Program-made: the position numbers and the translations under genes | DNA from: a virus | Strand: one strand, 5' to 3' | Length of the DNA: 42,990 bases | Virus record (IMG/VR): IMGVR_UViG_3300048924_000634 | Coordinates: 1 to 42,990 of that record | The notes under the pieces: model-generated | The model's input: only the letters and a program-made list of their open reading frames with translations | Told to the model about the DNA's origin: nothing | The model's database searches: none | Part shown: positions 1 to 6,568 of the stretch, in pieces | How the letters are laid out: every line of letters begins with the position of its first letter | How positions within the stretch are numbered: position 1 is the first letter of the stretch

Positions 1-1311
1 TTATATTTTCCCCTTCTTGGGGGCCTCGCCCGCAATGGTGATCTCCGGTGCAAGCCCGGTGTGAACCGGGGAAAATGCCCCCGGAACAAGCGCTTCGATC
101 TCGTTGATGAGGATGGTCGTTGCCTCGAGGGCGACGCCCAGGTTTGCCGTGTCGAACAGCGCATAGAGGTCGCTGGTCGTCGCCTTGTGGTGGCCCAGCA
201 TGATCTGGCCCTGCACCCAGCGCTCCTCGCCGATACGCCGGCGAACGATGGTCGACACGCTCCGTCGAATCAGTTTGAGCCCGGTTTCGCGGTCGCGCGG
301 CATCTCGAGCTCGTCGAGCATCGCTTCAAATGCCTTCCGCACCGATCCGACCGTCACATAAAATCCATTCGTCCTGTCGAGCAGGCGGGCAAAGCGCTCT
401 GGCACGGGCACGGCTGGGCGAAATTTCTTTGTCTGCGCGCGACCGCGCGGGTTGAGCTGAAGGACTCGGGCATTCGAGAGCCATTGGTCCCGCTCGCGCT
501 TGGTCGATACATCGTGCGCCGCATCAGGGCGGCACCAGGTCGCCACGCTGATCTGCAGGAAGCGCAAGAGGTTGCGGCGATACAGCCGTTGCCGGTCGAT
601 CATCCCGTCCGACCACTCGGGCTCACCCCTGCGTGGGCGGGGGTCAATGCAATAGCGGAACATGGCCGCGAGCTCCGCGACTCCCGCGCGATAGGTCGGC
701 GTGCGACTTACCGCGCTGGGGGGCTTGGCCGTGAAGCCAGCCTTGAACGCCGTCTCGCGCCGGTGGTGGGCGAAGTTGATGACGGCCGCGAGCGTGCGCA
801 CGCTGGCCTCGGTGGTGCCAGGTGAGCGCTCTCGCGTGGTGGGGTTCTTTTTACCCTCCACCACCGGCACCGAAGCGGACCACTTGCGAAAATCGGAGAT
901 GAAGCTGCCGTCGACCCGATCGCACACGATCTCCATGCGCCCTGTCTCGGCCAGGAAGGCGAGCACATGCGCCAGGCGTGGCCTGATCGCGTCGATCGAC
1001 GACACCTCGGCCTTCGCCACCAGATAATCGCCGATTGCCACCGTCAGCGGATGGCCCGTCAACGAATCGATAGGGCGGCCGCATGCCTCGCATATCGTCA
1101 GCCCGCGCTCACGCTCGAGATAGAGGGCGTCGAGCTTGTCCTCTGCGGTCCCGATCTCCGAAGTGCCCGTGCTCCGGCTGCGGTTGCGTCGGGCCTTTTC
1201 GTCGTACCAGACGATCTGGAGGAACCGACTGCGGAGGGTTCCATCCTTCCGTCGATCCCACTCGAGTCGATATTTCCCCCGGGAATAGAGCGGACCGTTC
1301 TCTTCAGGCAT
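1..1311 (-). CDS. Phage tyrosine recombinase (integrase 1)
   Basis: A 436-aa site-specific recombinase that would cut and rejoin attP/attB. The C-terminal half shows a tyrosine-recombinase catalytic layout: an Arg in the first box (R261, in TWCRPD), the second-box Arg (R349, in KLIRRSVST), LGHH (H374) and the nucleophile Tyr in DLYALF (Y383). The His normally three residues before the second Arg is replaced by Lys346, which is tolerated in some families. The N-terminal third contains a CEACG motif (C74, C77) that may form a small zinc site. The start ATG lies inside the upstream ORF, so translation may be coupled. It is transcribed toward the left phage end, the usual position for a phage integrase. 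Family assignment is firm; the attachment site it uses is not known. Confidence 0.85.
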   Translation of the reverse strand: MPEENGPLYSRGKYRLEWDRRKDGTLRSRFLQIVWYDEKARRNRSRSTGTSEIGTAEDKLDALYLERERGLTICEACGRPIDSLTGHPLTVAIGDYLVAKAEVSSIDAIRPRLAHVLAFLAETGRMEIVCDRVDGSFISDFRKWSASVPVVEGKKNPTTRERSPGTTEASVRTLAAVINFAHHRRETAFKAGFTAKPPSAVSRTPTYRAGVAELAAMFRYCIDPRPRRGEPEWSDGMIDRQRLYRRNLLRFLQISVATWCRPDAAHDVSTKRERDQWLSNARVLQLNPRGRAQTKKFRPAVPVPERFARLLDRTNGFYVTVGSVRKAFEAMLDELEMPRDRETGLKLIRRSVSTIVRRRIGEERWVQGQIMLGHHKATTSDLYALFDTANLGVALEATTILINEIEALVPGAFSPVHTGLAPEITIAGEAPKKGKI

Positions 1312-1463
1312 TGTTCTCTCAGGGTTCGGGCGGCCTCGGCCGCGAGCAGTTCACCGATGCCGATGGCGTTGAGCAGATTGAGCTGGTCGGCCTCGAGGCG
1401 GATGCCTTTGCCTTTCTCGGTCTGACGCATCCAATGGCGCGATAGGTGGGCGATGTCGGTCAT
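1098..1463 (-). CDS. Small hypothetical early protein overlapping integrase 1
   Basis: The ORF encodes 121 aa starting MTDIAHLSRHWMRQTEKGKG. Its ATG overlaps the frame before it by an ATGA-type junction. Only the first ~51 codons precede the integrase start; the rest overlaps the integrase in another frame over 214 bp and is Ser/Arg-rich, as expected for a shadow frame. The N-terminal part, with a charged amphipathic segment (LEADQLNLLNAIGIGELLAA), is the part most likely under selection. A recombination directionality factor would be expected near here, but I see no excisionase motif. Function unknown; the true 3' end is uncertain. Confidence 0.5.
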   Translation of the reverse strand: MTDIAHLSRHWMRQTEKGKGIRLEADQLNLLNAIGIGELLAAEAARTLREQCLKRTVRSIPGGNIDSSGIDGRMEPSAVGSSRSSGTTKRPDATAAGARALRRSGPQRTSSTPSISSVSAG

Positions 1464-1469
1464 GCGGCC

Positions 1470-1734
1470 TCATCAGGGTAAAGGGCGGGCGGCTGGCCTC
1501 GCGCGGGAGCGCCGGCCAGTTCCCATGCGCAGCACCTCGGCTGGAAACAGCTCCCAACCGGCGAGACGTGCGACAGGTGCAGGCCCACGCCCGGCGCCGA
1601 TCGCGCGCGTGCTGGGCCAGGTGAGCGAAGGGAGAGGCTCGGCTGGGAGGTGCAGTGCTGCCCCTGCCGACGCGCCACCACAGTGAGCATCGGCAGCCCT
1701 GCAAGCAGCAGGCGACGACTAGGGCCAAGATCAT
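1470..1734 (-). other. Unresolved coding stretch, possibly a frameshifted small gene
   Basis: An ATG at 1734 overlaps the stop of the preceding gene (ATGA), which suggests a gene begins here (MILALVVACCLQG, a hydrophobic leader). Further down, the most protein-like peptide (RLAGWELFPAEVLRMG, ending at 1473) is in a different frame that has no start codon. A third frame is also open and ends in an ATGA junction with the gene at 1463. This is either a short real gene in one of these frames or a gene broken by a one-base indel. No product can be named. Confidence 0.35.
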
Positions 1735-2009
1735 TCGATCGCCACCGGCGGCGCGTCTGGCAGGTGATTGATACACTGCCGGTTGTCGCGATCGATGATG
1801 ACCCATTGCTGCTTGCGGCCGTGCCAGCGGTACCACGCGCCCACCCAACGGTGGCTGCGAATGCCTGTGGTGAGCCAGCGCAGATCCGCGTCCTCATGGG
1901 GCACGTAGCCCTTATCGCTGCCGGGCACCGGCTTTCCCGCCCTCCACATCGGACGGGGCGCTGGCCGACGCGGGCGTGGCGGCCCCATGAGGTCGAGGAG
2001 ACCGCTCAT
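1731..2009 (-). CDS. Hypothetical early phage protein (92 aa)
   Basis: A basic, Trp-rich 92-aa protein: a Pro/Arg-rich N-terminus, then WYRWHGRKQQWVIIDRDN, which looks like a small beta-rich fold. Both ends are joined to neighbouring frames by 4-bp ATGA overlaps, typical of translationally coupled early phage operons. No catalytic motif or transmembrane segment is visible. I do not recognise the family; a role in early DNA metabolism or host takeover is only implied by position. Confidence 0.65.
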   Translation of the reverse strand: MSGLLDLMGPPRPRRPAPRPMWRAGKPVPGSDKGYVPHEDADLRWLTTGIRSHRWVGAWYRWHGRKQQWVIIDRDNRQCINHLPDAPPVAIE

Positions 2010-2242
2010 GCGCGCGGCCTTCCGGGGGCGACCGTAGAGACGCTAGTTTCAGCCTCTTCCCGTCTGCAGGCGGATCTGAGCAGGAGCAGCTCTTGCTCCA
2101 GTTCCTCGATCTTCATCCGTCCGCTAATCAACATGGTGATCAGGGCCAGCACGCCGAGGAAGGCCGCGATCGCGGCGAGGCCGAGCCAGTGCATCGTGGC
2201 CGCATTAGAAGCGTCGAGCGCGAAGGGGCAGGCCTCACCCAT
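2006..2242 (-). CDS. Small single-pass membrane protein with coiled-coil tail
   Basis: 78 aa. Residues ~17-38 (MHWLGLAAIAAFLGVLALIT) form one clear transmembrane helix, followed by a short charged heptad-like stretch (MKIEELEQELLLLRSACR) predicted to be a coiled coil on the other side. The start ATG at 2242 was chosen because it removes a long Arg/Pro-rich shadow extension and overlaps the upstream gene by 8 bp. Function unknown. Small membrane proteins in early phage operons are often superinfection-exclusion or host-modulating factors, but nothing here proves that. Confidence 0.65.
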   Translation of the reverse strand: MGEACPFALDASNAATMHWLGLAAIAAFLGVLALITMLISGRMKIEELEQELLLLRSACRREEAETSVSTVAPGRPRA

Positions 2243-2603
2243 GGTGGACCTCCCCAATCGGCTGGGGTGCCCCGGGCCCGCTTTGTGCGGTGCCCGGGAC
2301 GGTGCGACCCACCGGGCTCGGTGGAGTGGCGGAGATCTGTTGATCGGCAAGGCAGACGCGGCGGCGCGCCAGACGCATCCAAGCCGAGAGCAGCCCGTCA
2401 TCTTCGGACCAGGTGCAGTTCGCGCGAACGCCAGCGCAATAGATGACGTTGCCGGTGGGGCGAAGCTCGACCTTCGCCTCAAAGTGCGCTTTCAGGTGCG
2501 CGATGAGGGACCGCGGATTGCGATCCTGGCAGGCGGGGCCTTCAAGGGCACGCAGCGCGACGTGCAGGCGCTCGAGTTGCTCGGGTTTAATAGGACGTGC
2601 CAC
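2235..2603 (-). CDS. Hypothetical early phage protein, GTG start
   Basis: 122 aa beginning at GTG 2603 (MARPIKPEQLERLHVALRAL), six bases after a strong GGAGGT ribosome binding site; longer upstream starts lack one. The N-terminal half is helical and charged, the middle has IYCAGVRANCTWSEDDGLL, and the C-terminus is Pro/Gly-rich and probably disordered. It overlaps the preceding and following genes. No family recognised. The good ribosome site and coupled overlaps make it a real gene; its role is unknown. Confidence 0.65.
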   Translation of the reverse strand: MARPIKPEQLERLHVALRALEGPACQDRNPRSLIAHLKAHFEAKVELRPTGNVIYCAGVRANCTWSEDDGLLSAWMRLARRRVCLADQQISATPPSPVGRTVPGTAQSGPGAPQPIGEVHHG

Positions 2604-2787
2604 GGCACACCTCCGTTGGTGTGAAGTCGAGGGGGATATCGGTGCAGGCATAGACCCAGCGTTCGCCGTCCCACTTGCCGAGCGCGATGGTCGCCCCGTC
2701 TGTGACCAACTGGACGCGGCCATTGCGCGCGGCCGCGTCGATCGGATGGCCATGGAAGCTGGGCCGGGCCCGGGCAGCGGGAATCAT
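2587..2787 (-). CDS. Small hypothetical early protein (66 aa)
   Basis: 66 aa, MIPAARARPSFHGHP at the start, with a compact core (VQLVTDGATIALGKWDGERWVYACTD, split here at its centre) that looks like a small beta-sheet protein. The ATG overlaps the stop of the gene at 2784 and the 3' end overlaps the GTG-start gene by 17 bp. No motif assigned. Its place inside the coupled operon is the main reason to believe it. Confidence 0.6.
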   Translation of the reverse strand: MIPAARARPSFHGHPIDAAARNGRVQLVTDGATIALGKWDGERWVYACTDIPLDFTPTEVCRGTSY

Positions 2788-3287
2788 GGCAGCGGTTTTC
2801 CGACACGATCGAAGCTGAAGACCGTTGCCACAGGGTTCATGTCCCAGCGCGCGTCATGGCCGCCAAACATCAGGTTCTTGTCCCAGCCGCGCGCGAAGTG
2901 ATTGATGCCGCCATAGCCCTGCGCCCGGGCCTCGGGTTCGGTGATGCTGTGGACGCGGCGCCATTCGATGCCGGTGACGATCAGGTGCTGCCGATGCCAC
3001 ACGCGCAGCATGGTGCGGGCGGCGCGGCGCGAGCCAAGCCAACTGGCCGGGTCCGGGCCGTCGATCGACAGATCTGCGACGAAGGTGGGCTTCATGCTTC
3101 TCTGGTGCGCGACGGTGGGGGAAAGGTGGTTCGCCCCCCGGGGCAGGTGGAAGGGCTCGCGCACCCACAGCTTGTCGCCCACCTTGATGCCCGACATGGT
3201 TGCGCCCACCCGCCAGAGCACGCTGAGCGTGCCCCTGGTGACGGGGCCGATGGCCGGTTCAATGATGGTGATTGCCAGGGTGGTCAT
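2784..3287 (-). CDS. ASCH/PUA-like phage protein
   Basis: 167 aa. The pattern 'GDKLWVRE' early on, followed by 'VTGIEWRRVHSITEPEARAQG', matches the small phage proteins with an ASCH (PUA-like beta-barrel) fold, in which a WVRE motif and an 'I-x-E-x-x-A-x-x-x-G' motif are the recurring marks. ASCH domains are thought to bind RNA or modified nucleotides; the phage members have no settled role. It sits in the early operon and overlaps the next gene by 4 bp. Assignment is from motif recall; I am fairly sure of the family, not of the function. Confidence 0.65.
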   Translation of the reverse strand: MTTLAITIIEPAIGPVTRGTLSVLWRVGATMSGIKVGDKLWVREPFHLPRGANHLSPTVAHQRSMKPTFVADLSIDGPDPASWLGSRRAARTMLRVWHRQHLIVTGIEWRRVHSITEPEARAQGYGGINHFARGWDKNLMFGGHDARWDMNPVATVFSFDRVGKPLP

Positions 3288-3432
3288 CGGTCGGTTTCCG
3301 TTTCGGGGCAGTCTTGCGTTGCCGGCGGGGCCGCGCGGCCGGGAGGTGGAGGGCGAGCTGAAGGCCTTCGCCCGGGTGCGCGCGGTCCAGCTCGAGGCAC
3401 CGCACGCAACGGCAGGGCTTAGCCCGGCTCAT
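3259..3432 (-). CDS. Tiny Cys-rich basic protein (57 aa)
   Basis: A short frame begins at ATG 3432 (MSRAKPCRCVRCLELDRAHP) and runs to a TGA at 3259, overlapping the ASCH-like gene by 29 bp. The CRCVRC cluster could hold a metal ion, and the tail is strongly basic (RPRRQRKTAPKRK) with a terminal His run. It fills what would otherwise be a 148-bp gap in a tightly packed operon, which supports it. Codon use is not decisive. It may be non-coding. Confidence 0.4.
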   Translation of the reverse strand: MSRAKPCRCVRCLELDRAHPGEGLQLALHLPAARPRRQRKTAPKRKPTDDHPGNHHH

Positions 3433-3435
3433 CGA

Positions 3436-3663
3436 TCAGCCCGCGCCCGTGTGAGCGGCGACGATGCGATCGAGGGCGAAGAGCAGACCGAACTCGCCCA
3501 GCAGGACGATGGGCGCCCAGCGCCATACGGCGGGCGGCGGGGGCCACTGCAGGCTGCCGATGAGGGTGGCCGGCGCGCGGCTGGGCGAGGCGGGCGGGCA
3601 GGGGGCGCAGGGGGCCGGATCGACAGCGCGCACGCCATCTCGGCCAGAAGCAATCGTGCTCAT
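3436..3663 (-). CDS. Small hypothetical membrane protein (75 aa)
   Basis: 75 aa with a Pro/Cys-rich N-terminal half and a hydrophobic segment near the C-terminus (APIVLLGEFGLLFALDRIVAA) that could be one membrane helix. The start ATG at 3663 follows a purine run on the minus strand (AAGGAACCCTGACC). Upstream, 3664-3891 (228 bp) has no frame I would call a gene, so this may be the first gene of a transcription unit. Function unknown. Confidence 0.5.
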   Translation of the reverse strand: MSTIASGRDGVRAVDPAPCAPCPPASPSRAPATLIGSLQWPPPPAVWRWAPIVLLGEFGLLFALDRIVAAHTGAG

Positions 3664-3891
3664 GGTCAGGGTTCCTTAGGGGGGGACCCGACCGCCAGCC
3701 GCCAAGCTGGAGATCGGGCAACAATGGGTTGGCGGACCGGTGGAACCCTGTGGGACCGGTAAGCCCGAAGGCTTCCCATTGCGCCCGACCATAGGAGCGG
3801 CGCCCGGCATAAAGCCAAGGGCGCGATCCACCGGCAGTGCGCAAGCACGCGCCGGTTGTCAAGCGATGGGCGGTAACACAGGGGTGGAGCA

Positions 3892-4131
3892 TCAGCCGAT
3901 GCCCAGCGCGTTGAGGTAGACGTCGAGGATTGCTTCCTGCTCTTTGCGATCGTCAGGCTTCATCTTGCGGATGCGCACCACCTGACGCATCGCCTTGACG
4001 TCGTACCCCGTGGCTTTGCCCTCGCGATAAACGTCGGAGATGTCGTCGCTGATGCCCTTCTTTTCCTCCTCGAGGCGCTCGATGCGCTCGATCAGGAGGC
4101 GCAGGCGGTCGTCTGCTGCCATATCAGCCAT
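3892..4131 (-). CDS. GapR-like (DUF2312) nucleoid-associated protein
   Basis: 79 aa, a little shorter than chromosomal GapR (~90 aa), and lined up over nearly its whole length with that family: a long N-terminal coiled coil ([20 protein letters not shown]), then '[20 protein letters not shown]' and '[20 protein letters not shown]', ending in a Tyr-containing helix. GapR binds overtwisted, AT-rich DNA ahead of moving polymerases and stimulates topoisomerases (established for the Caulobacter protein). A phage copy could act at the viral replication fork or modulate host gene expression. The start at 4131 overlaps the 3' end of the ParA fragment; an in-frame ATG at 4122 is the alternative. Confidence 0.85.
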   Translation of the reverse strand: MADMAADDRLRLLIERIERLEEEKKGISDDISDVYREGKATGYDVKAMRQVVRIRKMKPDDRKEQEAILDVYLNALGIG

Positions 4132-4249
4132 AGTGGATGCTCCGGTTGGTGGGTTGGGCGAGGTGGATGGCCAAGGTCGTCTTGCCGACGCCACCCTTCT
4201 GACTGACGACGGCGAGTGTCAGCGTGCTTGCAGACTTGCGCGATGTCAT
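4124..4249 (-). CDS. Truncated ParA-type ATPase: N-terminal P-loop only
   Basis: A 41-aa frame starts [20 protein letters not shown] and continues [15 protein letters not shown]. This is the first beta strand and complete deviant Walker A box (KGGVGKTT) of a ParA/MinD ATPase, which is normally 200 or more residues long. It then stops inside the start of the GapR-like gene. Everything after the P-loop helix (Walker A', Walker B, switch regions) is absent. It is probably a relic of a ParA gene replaced by recombination with the GapR gene, retained because its ATG couples the operon. A functional micropeptide is less likely. Confidence 0.6.
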   Translation of the reverse strand: MTSRKSASTLTLAVVSQKGGVGKTTLAIHLAQPTNRSIHYG

Positions 4250-4539
4250 CGCTCCACCTCCGTCCTGGCGCGCGACAGGCCGTGAGCTTTGGCGAGCTTG
4301 TCCGCCCCAGCGATGAGGCGGCCCATGTGACTGGCGGCGAGTTGTGCGGCGATCTCCGTGGCGCAGAGGCCGAGATTGTTGTCCGGCGCCATCAGGATGG
4401 TGCGGTTGAACGCCTCTATGGCCTTGTCGCAGGCCTGCGCTGCCAGATCGACGGCGATGGCTGCCCGCTGTGGGGTCATGCGCTGCTTGACCAGCGAGGC
4501 GGTCAACTGACGGCGCGCTTCGGGCGGAAGGCAGCTCAC
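4246..4539 (-). CDS. Helical hypothetical early protein (97 aa)
   Basis: 97 aa, almost entirely alpha-helical by composition: an N-terminal 'LPPEARRQLTASLVKQRMTP', a central Ala-rich helix (AVDLAAQACDKAIEAF) and a final 'HMGRLIAGADKLAKAHGLSR'. It overlaps the ParA fragment and the upstream HTH gene by 4 bp each. No catalytic motif. I do not recognise the family. Confidence 0.6.
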   Translation of the reverse strand: MSCLPPEARRQLTASLVKQRMTPQRAAIAVDLAAQACDKAIEAFNRTILMAPDNNLGLCATEIAAQLAASHMGRLIAGADKLAKAHGLSRARTEVER

Positions 4540-4970
4540 AGCGCGGCCCTCCTCGGCTGATAGTAGGCGTTGGAGGTTTGCGCAAAACGGGGCGCGGAAG
4601 CGTTTTCACAGGCACTGCAGAGATCGCCCTCGGTGCGCGACCAGAAGCATTGCTCGCCATCGACGATGCAATGGTCGCCAGCGCTGCAGGCGCATTGCCG
4701 GCAGATGCGGATCGAGAAAGCGGTGCGCCTGGCCAGATCGCCATAAACCGAGATGCTGAAGGGGAACGCCCTCGCCACAATGGCGCAATGGCTGGGGGTC
4801 AGAACGTGAGCATCACCTTCAATTCGGATCAAAGCCTGCTTGAGCAAATAGCTGCTTGCGGTGAAACTGGCGGTGGCGAGGCGGGACTGCGCGGCGAGCT
4901 TGCTCACCACCTGGTCGATGGAAAGACCTGCGGCCTGTCGGCGCTTGCGCAGGTAGGTGCCGGGCGTCAT
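4536..4970 (-). CDS. HTH regulator with C-terminal Cys-rich domain
   Basis: 144 aa. The first ~60 residues (TYLRKRRQAAGLSIDQVVSK ... RIEGD) have the shape of an XRE-type helix-turn-helix. The C-terminal half holds at least six Cys and one His between residues ~88 and 121 (CRQCACSAGDHC, EQCFW, CSAC), enough for one or two structural zinc sites. It lies downstream of a 128-bp gap that holds a terminator-like repeat (5013-5039), so its expression may depend on read-through. Likely a DNA-binding early regulator of the phage; target unknown. Confidence 0.6.
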   Translation of the reverse strand: MTPGTYLRKRRQAAGLSIDQVVSKLAAQSRLATASFTASSYLLKQALIRIEGDAHVLTPSHCAIVARAFPFSISVYGDLARRTAFSIRICRQCACSAGDHCIVDGEQCFWSRTEGDLCSACENASAPRFAQTSNAYYQPRRAAL

Positions 4971-5007
4971 CGTGTCCTCTCAGCGCCGCCGTTTGCAGGC
5001 AGCAAAA

Positions 5008-5039
5008 AACCGCTGCCGAAAGCGCGGTGCGCAAGCGGC
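5008..5039 (-). repeat. Conserved leader repeat, copy A (terminator-like on the minus strand)
   Basis: Read on the minus strand, CCGCT at 5034-5038 pairs with AGCGG at 5011-5015, followed directly by six T (5005-5010), as in an intrinsic terminator or attenuator. The loop half-sites CTGCCGAAA and CGCAAGCGGC (plus strand) recur in copy B at 11875-11899 in the same order. Both copies are preceded by TTGCAGG and an A-run on the plus strand. It sits between the CII-like gene and the HTH/Cys-rich gene. Confidence 0.5.
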
Positions 5040-5098
5040 GGGCGGTCGTGTGGCAGATATGCGGGCAGTCGAATGCGGGGGTGGGCCCCGTTGCGTGC

Positions 5099-5590
5099 TT
5101 ATGGCGACATAGTGTCTCGTGCCCCCGTGAGTTGCTGATGAAGCCTTTTCAGGACTGCGAGCGGCGCTCTCAGCGCCGCGATCGCTTCCTCAACCTCGCG
5201 CATGCCCTCGGACATGTCGCGGGCCGATGCGTCAGGGCGCGAGGCGTGATGGATGGCGATCTCCGCCTCGCTCACTTCCTTGATGATAATGGGCAGGCTG
5301 TTGTTCAGGGCCTGCTGTTCGGCAAATCGGGTGGCAGTCTCCAGCTCGAGCTGGAGTGAATAGAACTCGTGCAGGGGCGCGCCGATGCCGCCCGCCGCCT
5401 GGAAGGCCAGATCGAGCAGGATGGCATCTTCGACGGGCACCTTCTCGCGCCGCGTGGGATTGCCCCAGGCATAGATCATGTGTTCCTTGCGACTGGTGAT
5501 CTCCGCCATTTTGGCGGCGCCGCCATGAATTTGGCCCATAATGCGGCCGAGGGCGGCCTCTACAGTCGTCGGAGCCTTGTGGGTGGTCAT
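5099..5590 (-). CDS. CII-like phage regulatory protein
   Basis: 163 aa. The segment 'MAEITSRKEHMIYAWGNPTR' followed by 'VPVEDAILLDLAFQAAGGIG' follows the pattern of alphaproteobacterial CII-type regulators, where a helix-turn-helix ends in 'Y-x-W-x-x-P' and a conserved 'D-x-x-x-AGG-x-x-P' follows. A C-terminal helical region (residues ~95-160) may drive oligomerisation. The start at 5590 overlaps the stop of the upstream small ORF by an ATGA. Its place just after the Cro-like gene is where CII sits in lambdoid phages, so a role in the lysogeny decision is a reasonable inference. Confidence 0.6.
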   Translation of the reverse strand: MTTHKAPTTVEAALGRIMGQIHGGAAKMAEITSRKEHMIYAWGNPTRREKVPVEDAILLDLAFQAAGGIGAPLHEFYSLQLELETATRFAEQQALNNSLPIIIKEVSEAEIAIHHASRPDASARDMSEGMREVEEAIAALRAPLAVLKRLHQQLTGARDTMSP

Positions 5591-5868
5591 GAAATGGGCC
5601 CTCGGGGGGCATGCGCTCGTGCGGAAGACATGCCCCCTTTGGTCGGCGCGGCTACGGACATTTGAACCGCGCAAAGGGAATAGGTGCCAGCCCCGTAACG
5701 CTGTGGGGTTACAGCGCAACGGTTATTTCCTCCGCCGGAAGGTGTCGAACGGACGTTGGACCCGGTCGGGACGCTGGCGAGGCCCTCCCGGTTGTATGCT
5801 GAAAACTGGGCAAGCGATTGATGCAGACGAAAAATTGCGAGAGCGGTAGCGAGGGGAAAGCCGATCAT
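5587..5868 (-). CDS. Possible coupled small ORF (93 aa)
   Basis: The frame starts at ATG 5868, overlapping the Cro-like stop codon (ATGA), and ends in another ATGA overlap with the CII-like start. Such two-sided coupling is what a real gene in a phage operon looks like. The peptide is Ser/Gly/Arg-rich with little regular structure, though, and part of it lies over an inverted repeat (9-bp arms GGGGGCATG and CATGCCCCC at 5605-5613 and 5629-5637). The region could equally be an attenuator leader before the CII-like gene. Confidence 0.4.
   Translation of the reverse strand: MIGFPLATALAIFRLHQSLAQFSAYNREGLASVPTGSNVRSTPSGGGNNRCAVTPQRYGAGTYSLCAVQMSVAAPTKGGMSSARAHAPRGPIS
5605..5637. terminator. Inverted repeat before the CII-like gene (possible attenuator)
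   Basis: Perfect 9-bp arms, GGGGGCATG and CATGCCCCC, enclose a 15-nt loop 15 bp upstream of the CII-like start. On the plus strand it is followed by TTT. In lambdoid phages a terminator sits between cro and cII; this hairpin holds the same position, but there is no T-tract on the minus strand. Confidence 0.4.
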
Positions 5869-6149
5869 TCCGCTCGGTCCTCGGGAAAGGAGAACGCGAT
5901 AGGGAGCTGCTCACCCTCTTCACCGGGCACGGGCACACGAGGTTTCAGGCCCAATGCAACTGCAATCTGATGAGATTGCCCACGCACAGCCGCACGCTTG
6001 CCGGTCAGAACTTGGCGAACCAGATAATCAGAAAAACCGCGTTCTTTTGACCATTTGGCAACGCTCACTCCGCTCGCGACAAACTGCAGGCGGACACGCT
6101 CGACGCGGTCGTTCCAAGGTTCTTCAGAGCGGGAGTCGGAAACTGCCAT
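5865..6149 (-). CDS. Cro/Ner-like DNA-binding protein
   Basis: About 94 aa from ATG 6149 (a GTG at 6161 would add four residues). The core 'VAKWSKERGFSDYLVRQVLT', then 'GKRAAVRGQSHQIAVALGLK', is typical of the small phage DNA-binding proteins related to Ner/Nlp, in which the basic 'GKR' and 'RGQSH' segments contact DNA. It is the first gene of the minus-strand early operon and diverges from the repressor, so it plays the Cro part in the switch. Its leader is short (~27 nt from the predicted -10) and has no clear ribosome site. Confidence 0.7.
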   Translation of the reverse strand: MAVSDSRSEEPWNDRVERVRLQFVASGVSVAKWSKERGFSDYLVRQVLTGKRAAVRGQSHQIAVALGLKPRVPVPGEEGEQLPIAFSFPEDRAE

Positions 6150-6169
6150 CGAGTGTGTCACAGGTTGTT

Positions 6170-6568
6170 GTGGACCGACTCAATAATTCCAATTCGCTTG
6201 CGAATCGTCAAGAAGGATTCGCAGATGCGCAGGAAATTTCCGTGCGGCTTCGGGCTGCGCGGAAAAAAGCGCGCCTAAATCAATCGGAACTTGGGAAAAT
6301 TGGGGGGGTGTCTCTCAATACCCAAAGTGGGTATGAAAGCGGCACGTTGCCGCCCTTGGATTACCTCCTCCGTATCGGCGAAGCCGGAATCGATTGGTAT
6401 TGGGTCGTCACCGGCAACCGGATAACCGGTGATCCGCTCAATGATTCTGCACTAGACCTGCTTGCAGTCTTTAATGCGCTACCAGATGAGATTCAGGCAC
6501 TCGTGTTGATGCATGCACATGCCCTAAAAAACGCGTTTGTGGCGAGGGCGGAAAAGGCAAAATCTTAG
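6170..6568 (+). CDS. XRE-family phage repressor (CI-like, short form)
   Basis: A helix-turn-helix of the lambda/P22 repressor type: 'ISVRLRAARKKARLNQSELG', recognition region 'GVSLNTQSGYESG', then 'YLLRIGEAGIDWYWVVTG', as in short repressors of this class. There is no LexA-like peptidase domain, so induction would not be by RecA-driven self-cleavage. The start is uncertain. GTG 6170 gives 132 aa but runs over the operators, whereas GTG 6242 has a better ribosome site (AGGA, 7-nt spacing) but begins close to helix 1. It diverges from the Cro-like gene. The C-terminus contains an in-frame A-AAA-AAC heptamer, discussed separately. Confidence 0.8.
   Translation: MDRLNNSNSLANRQEGFADAQEISVRLRAARKKARLNQSELGKIGGVSLNTQSGYESGTLPPLDYLLRIGEAGIDWYWVVTGNRITGDPLNDSALDLLAVFNALPDEIQALVLMHAHALKNAFVARAEKAKS
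6183..6211 (-). promoter_or_regulatory. Early promoter with an operator inside its spacer
   Basis: On the minus strand TTGACG (6211-6206) is followed 17 bp later by AATTAT (6188-6183), a good sigma-70 match reading into the Cro-like gene. The spacer holds the inverted repeat ATTCGC-TT-GCGAAT (6192-6205). A related half-site, ATTCGC, recurs at 6217-6222 followed by ATGCGC. A protein bound here would block the promoter directly, so these are the likely OR-type sites of the repressor or Cro. Confidence 0.55.
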
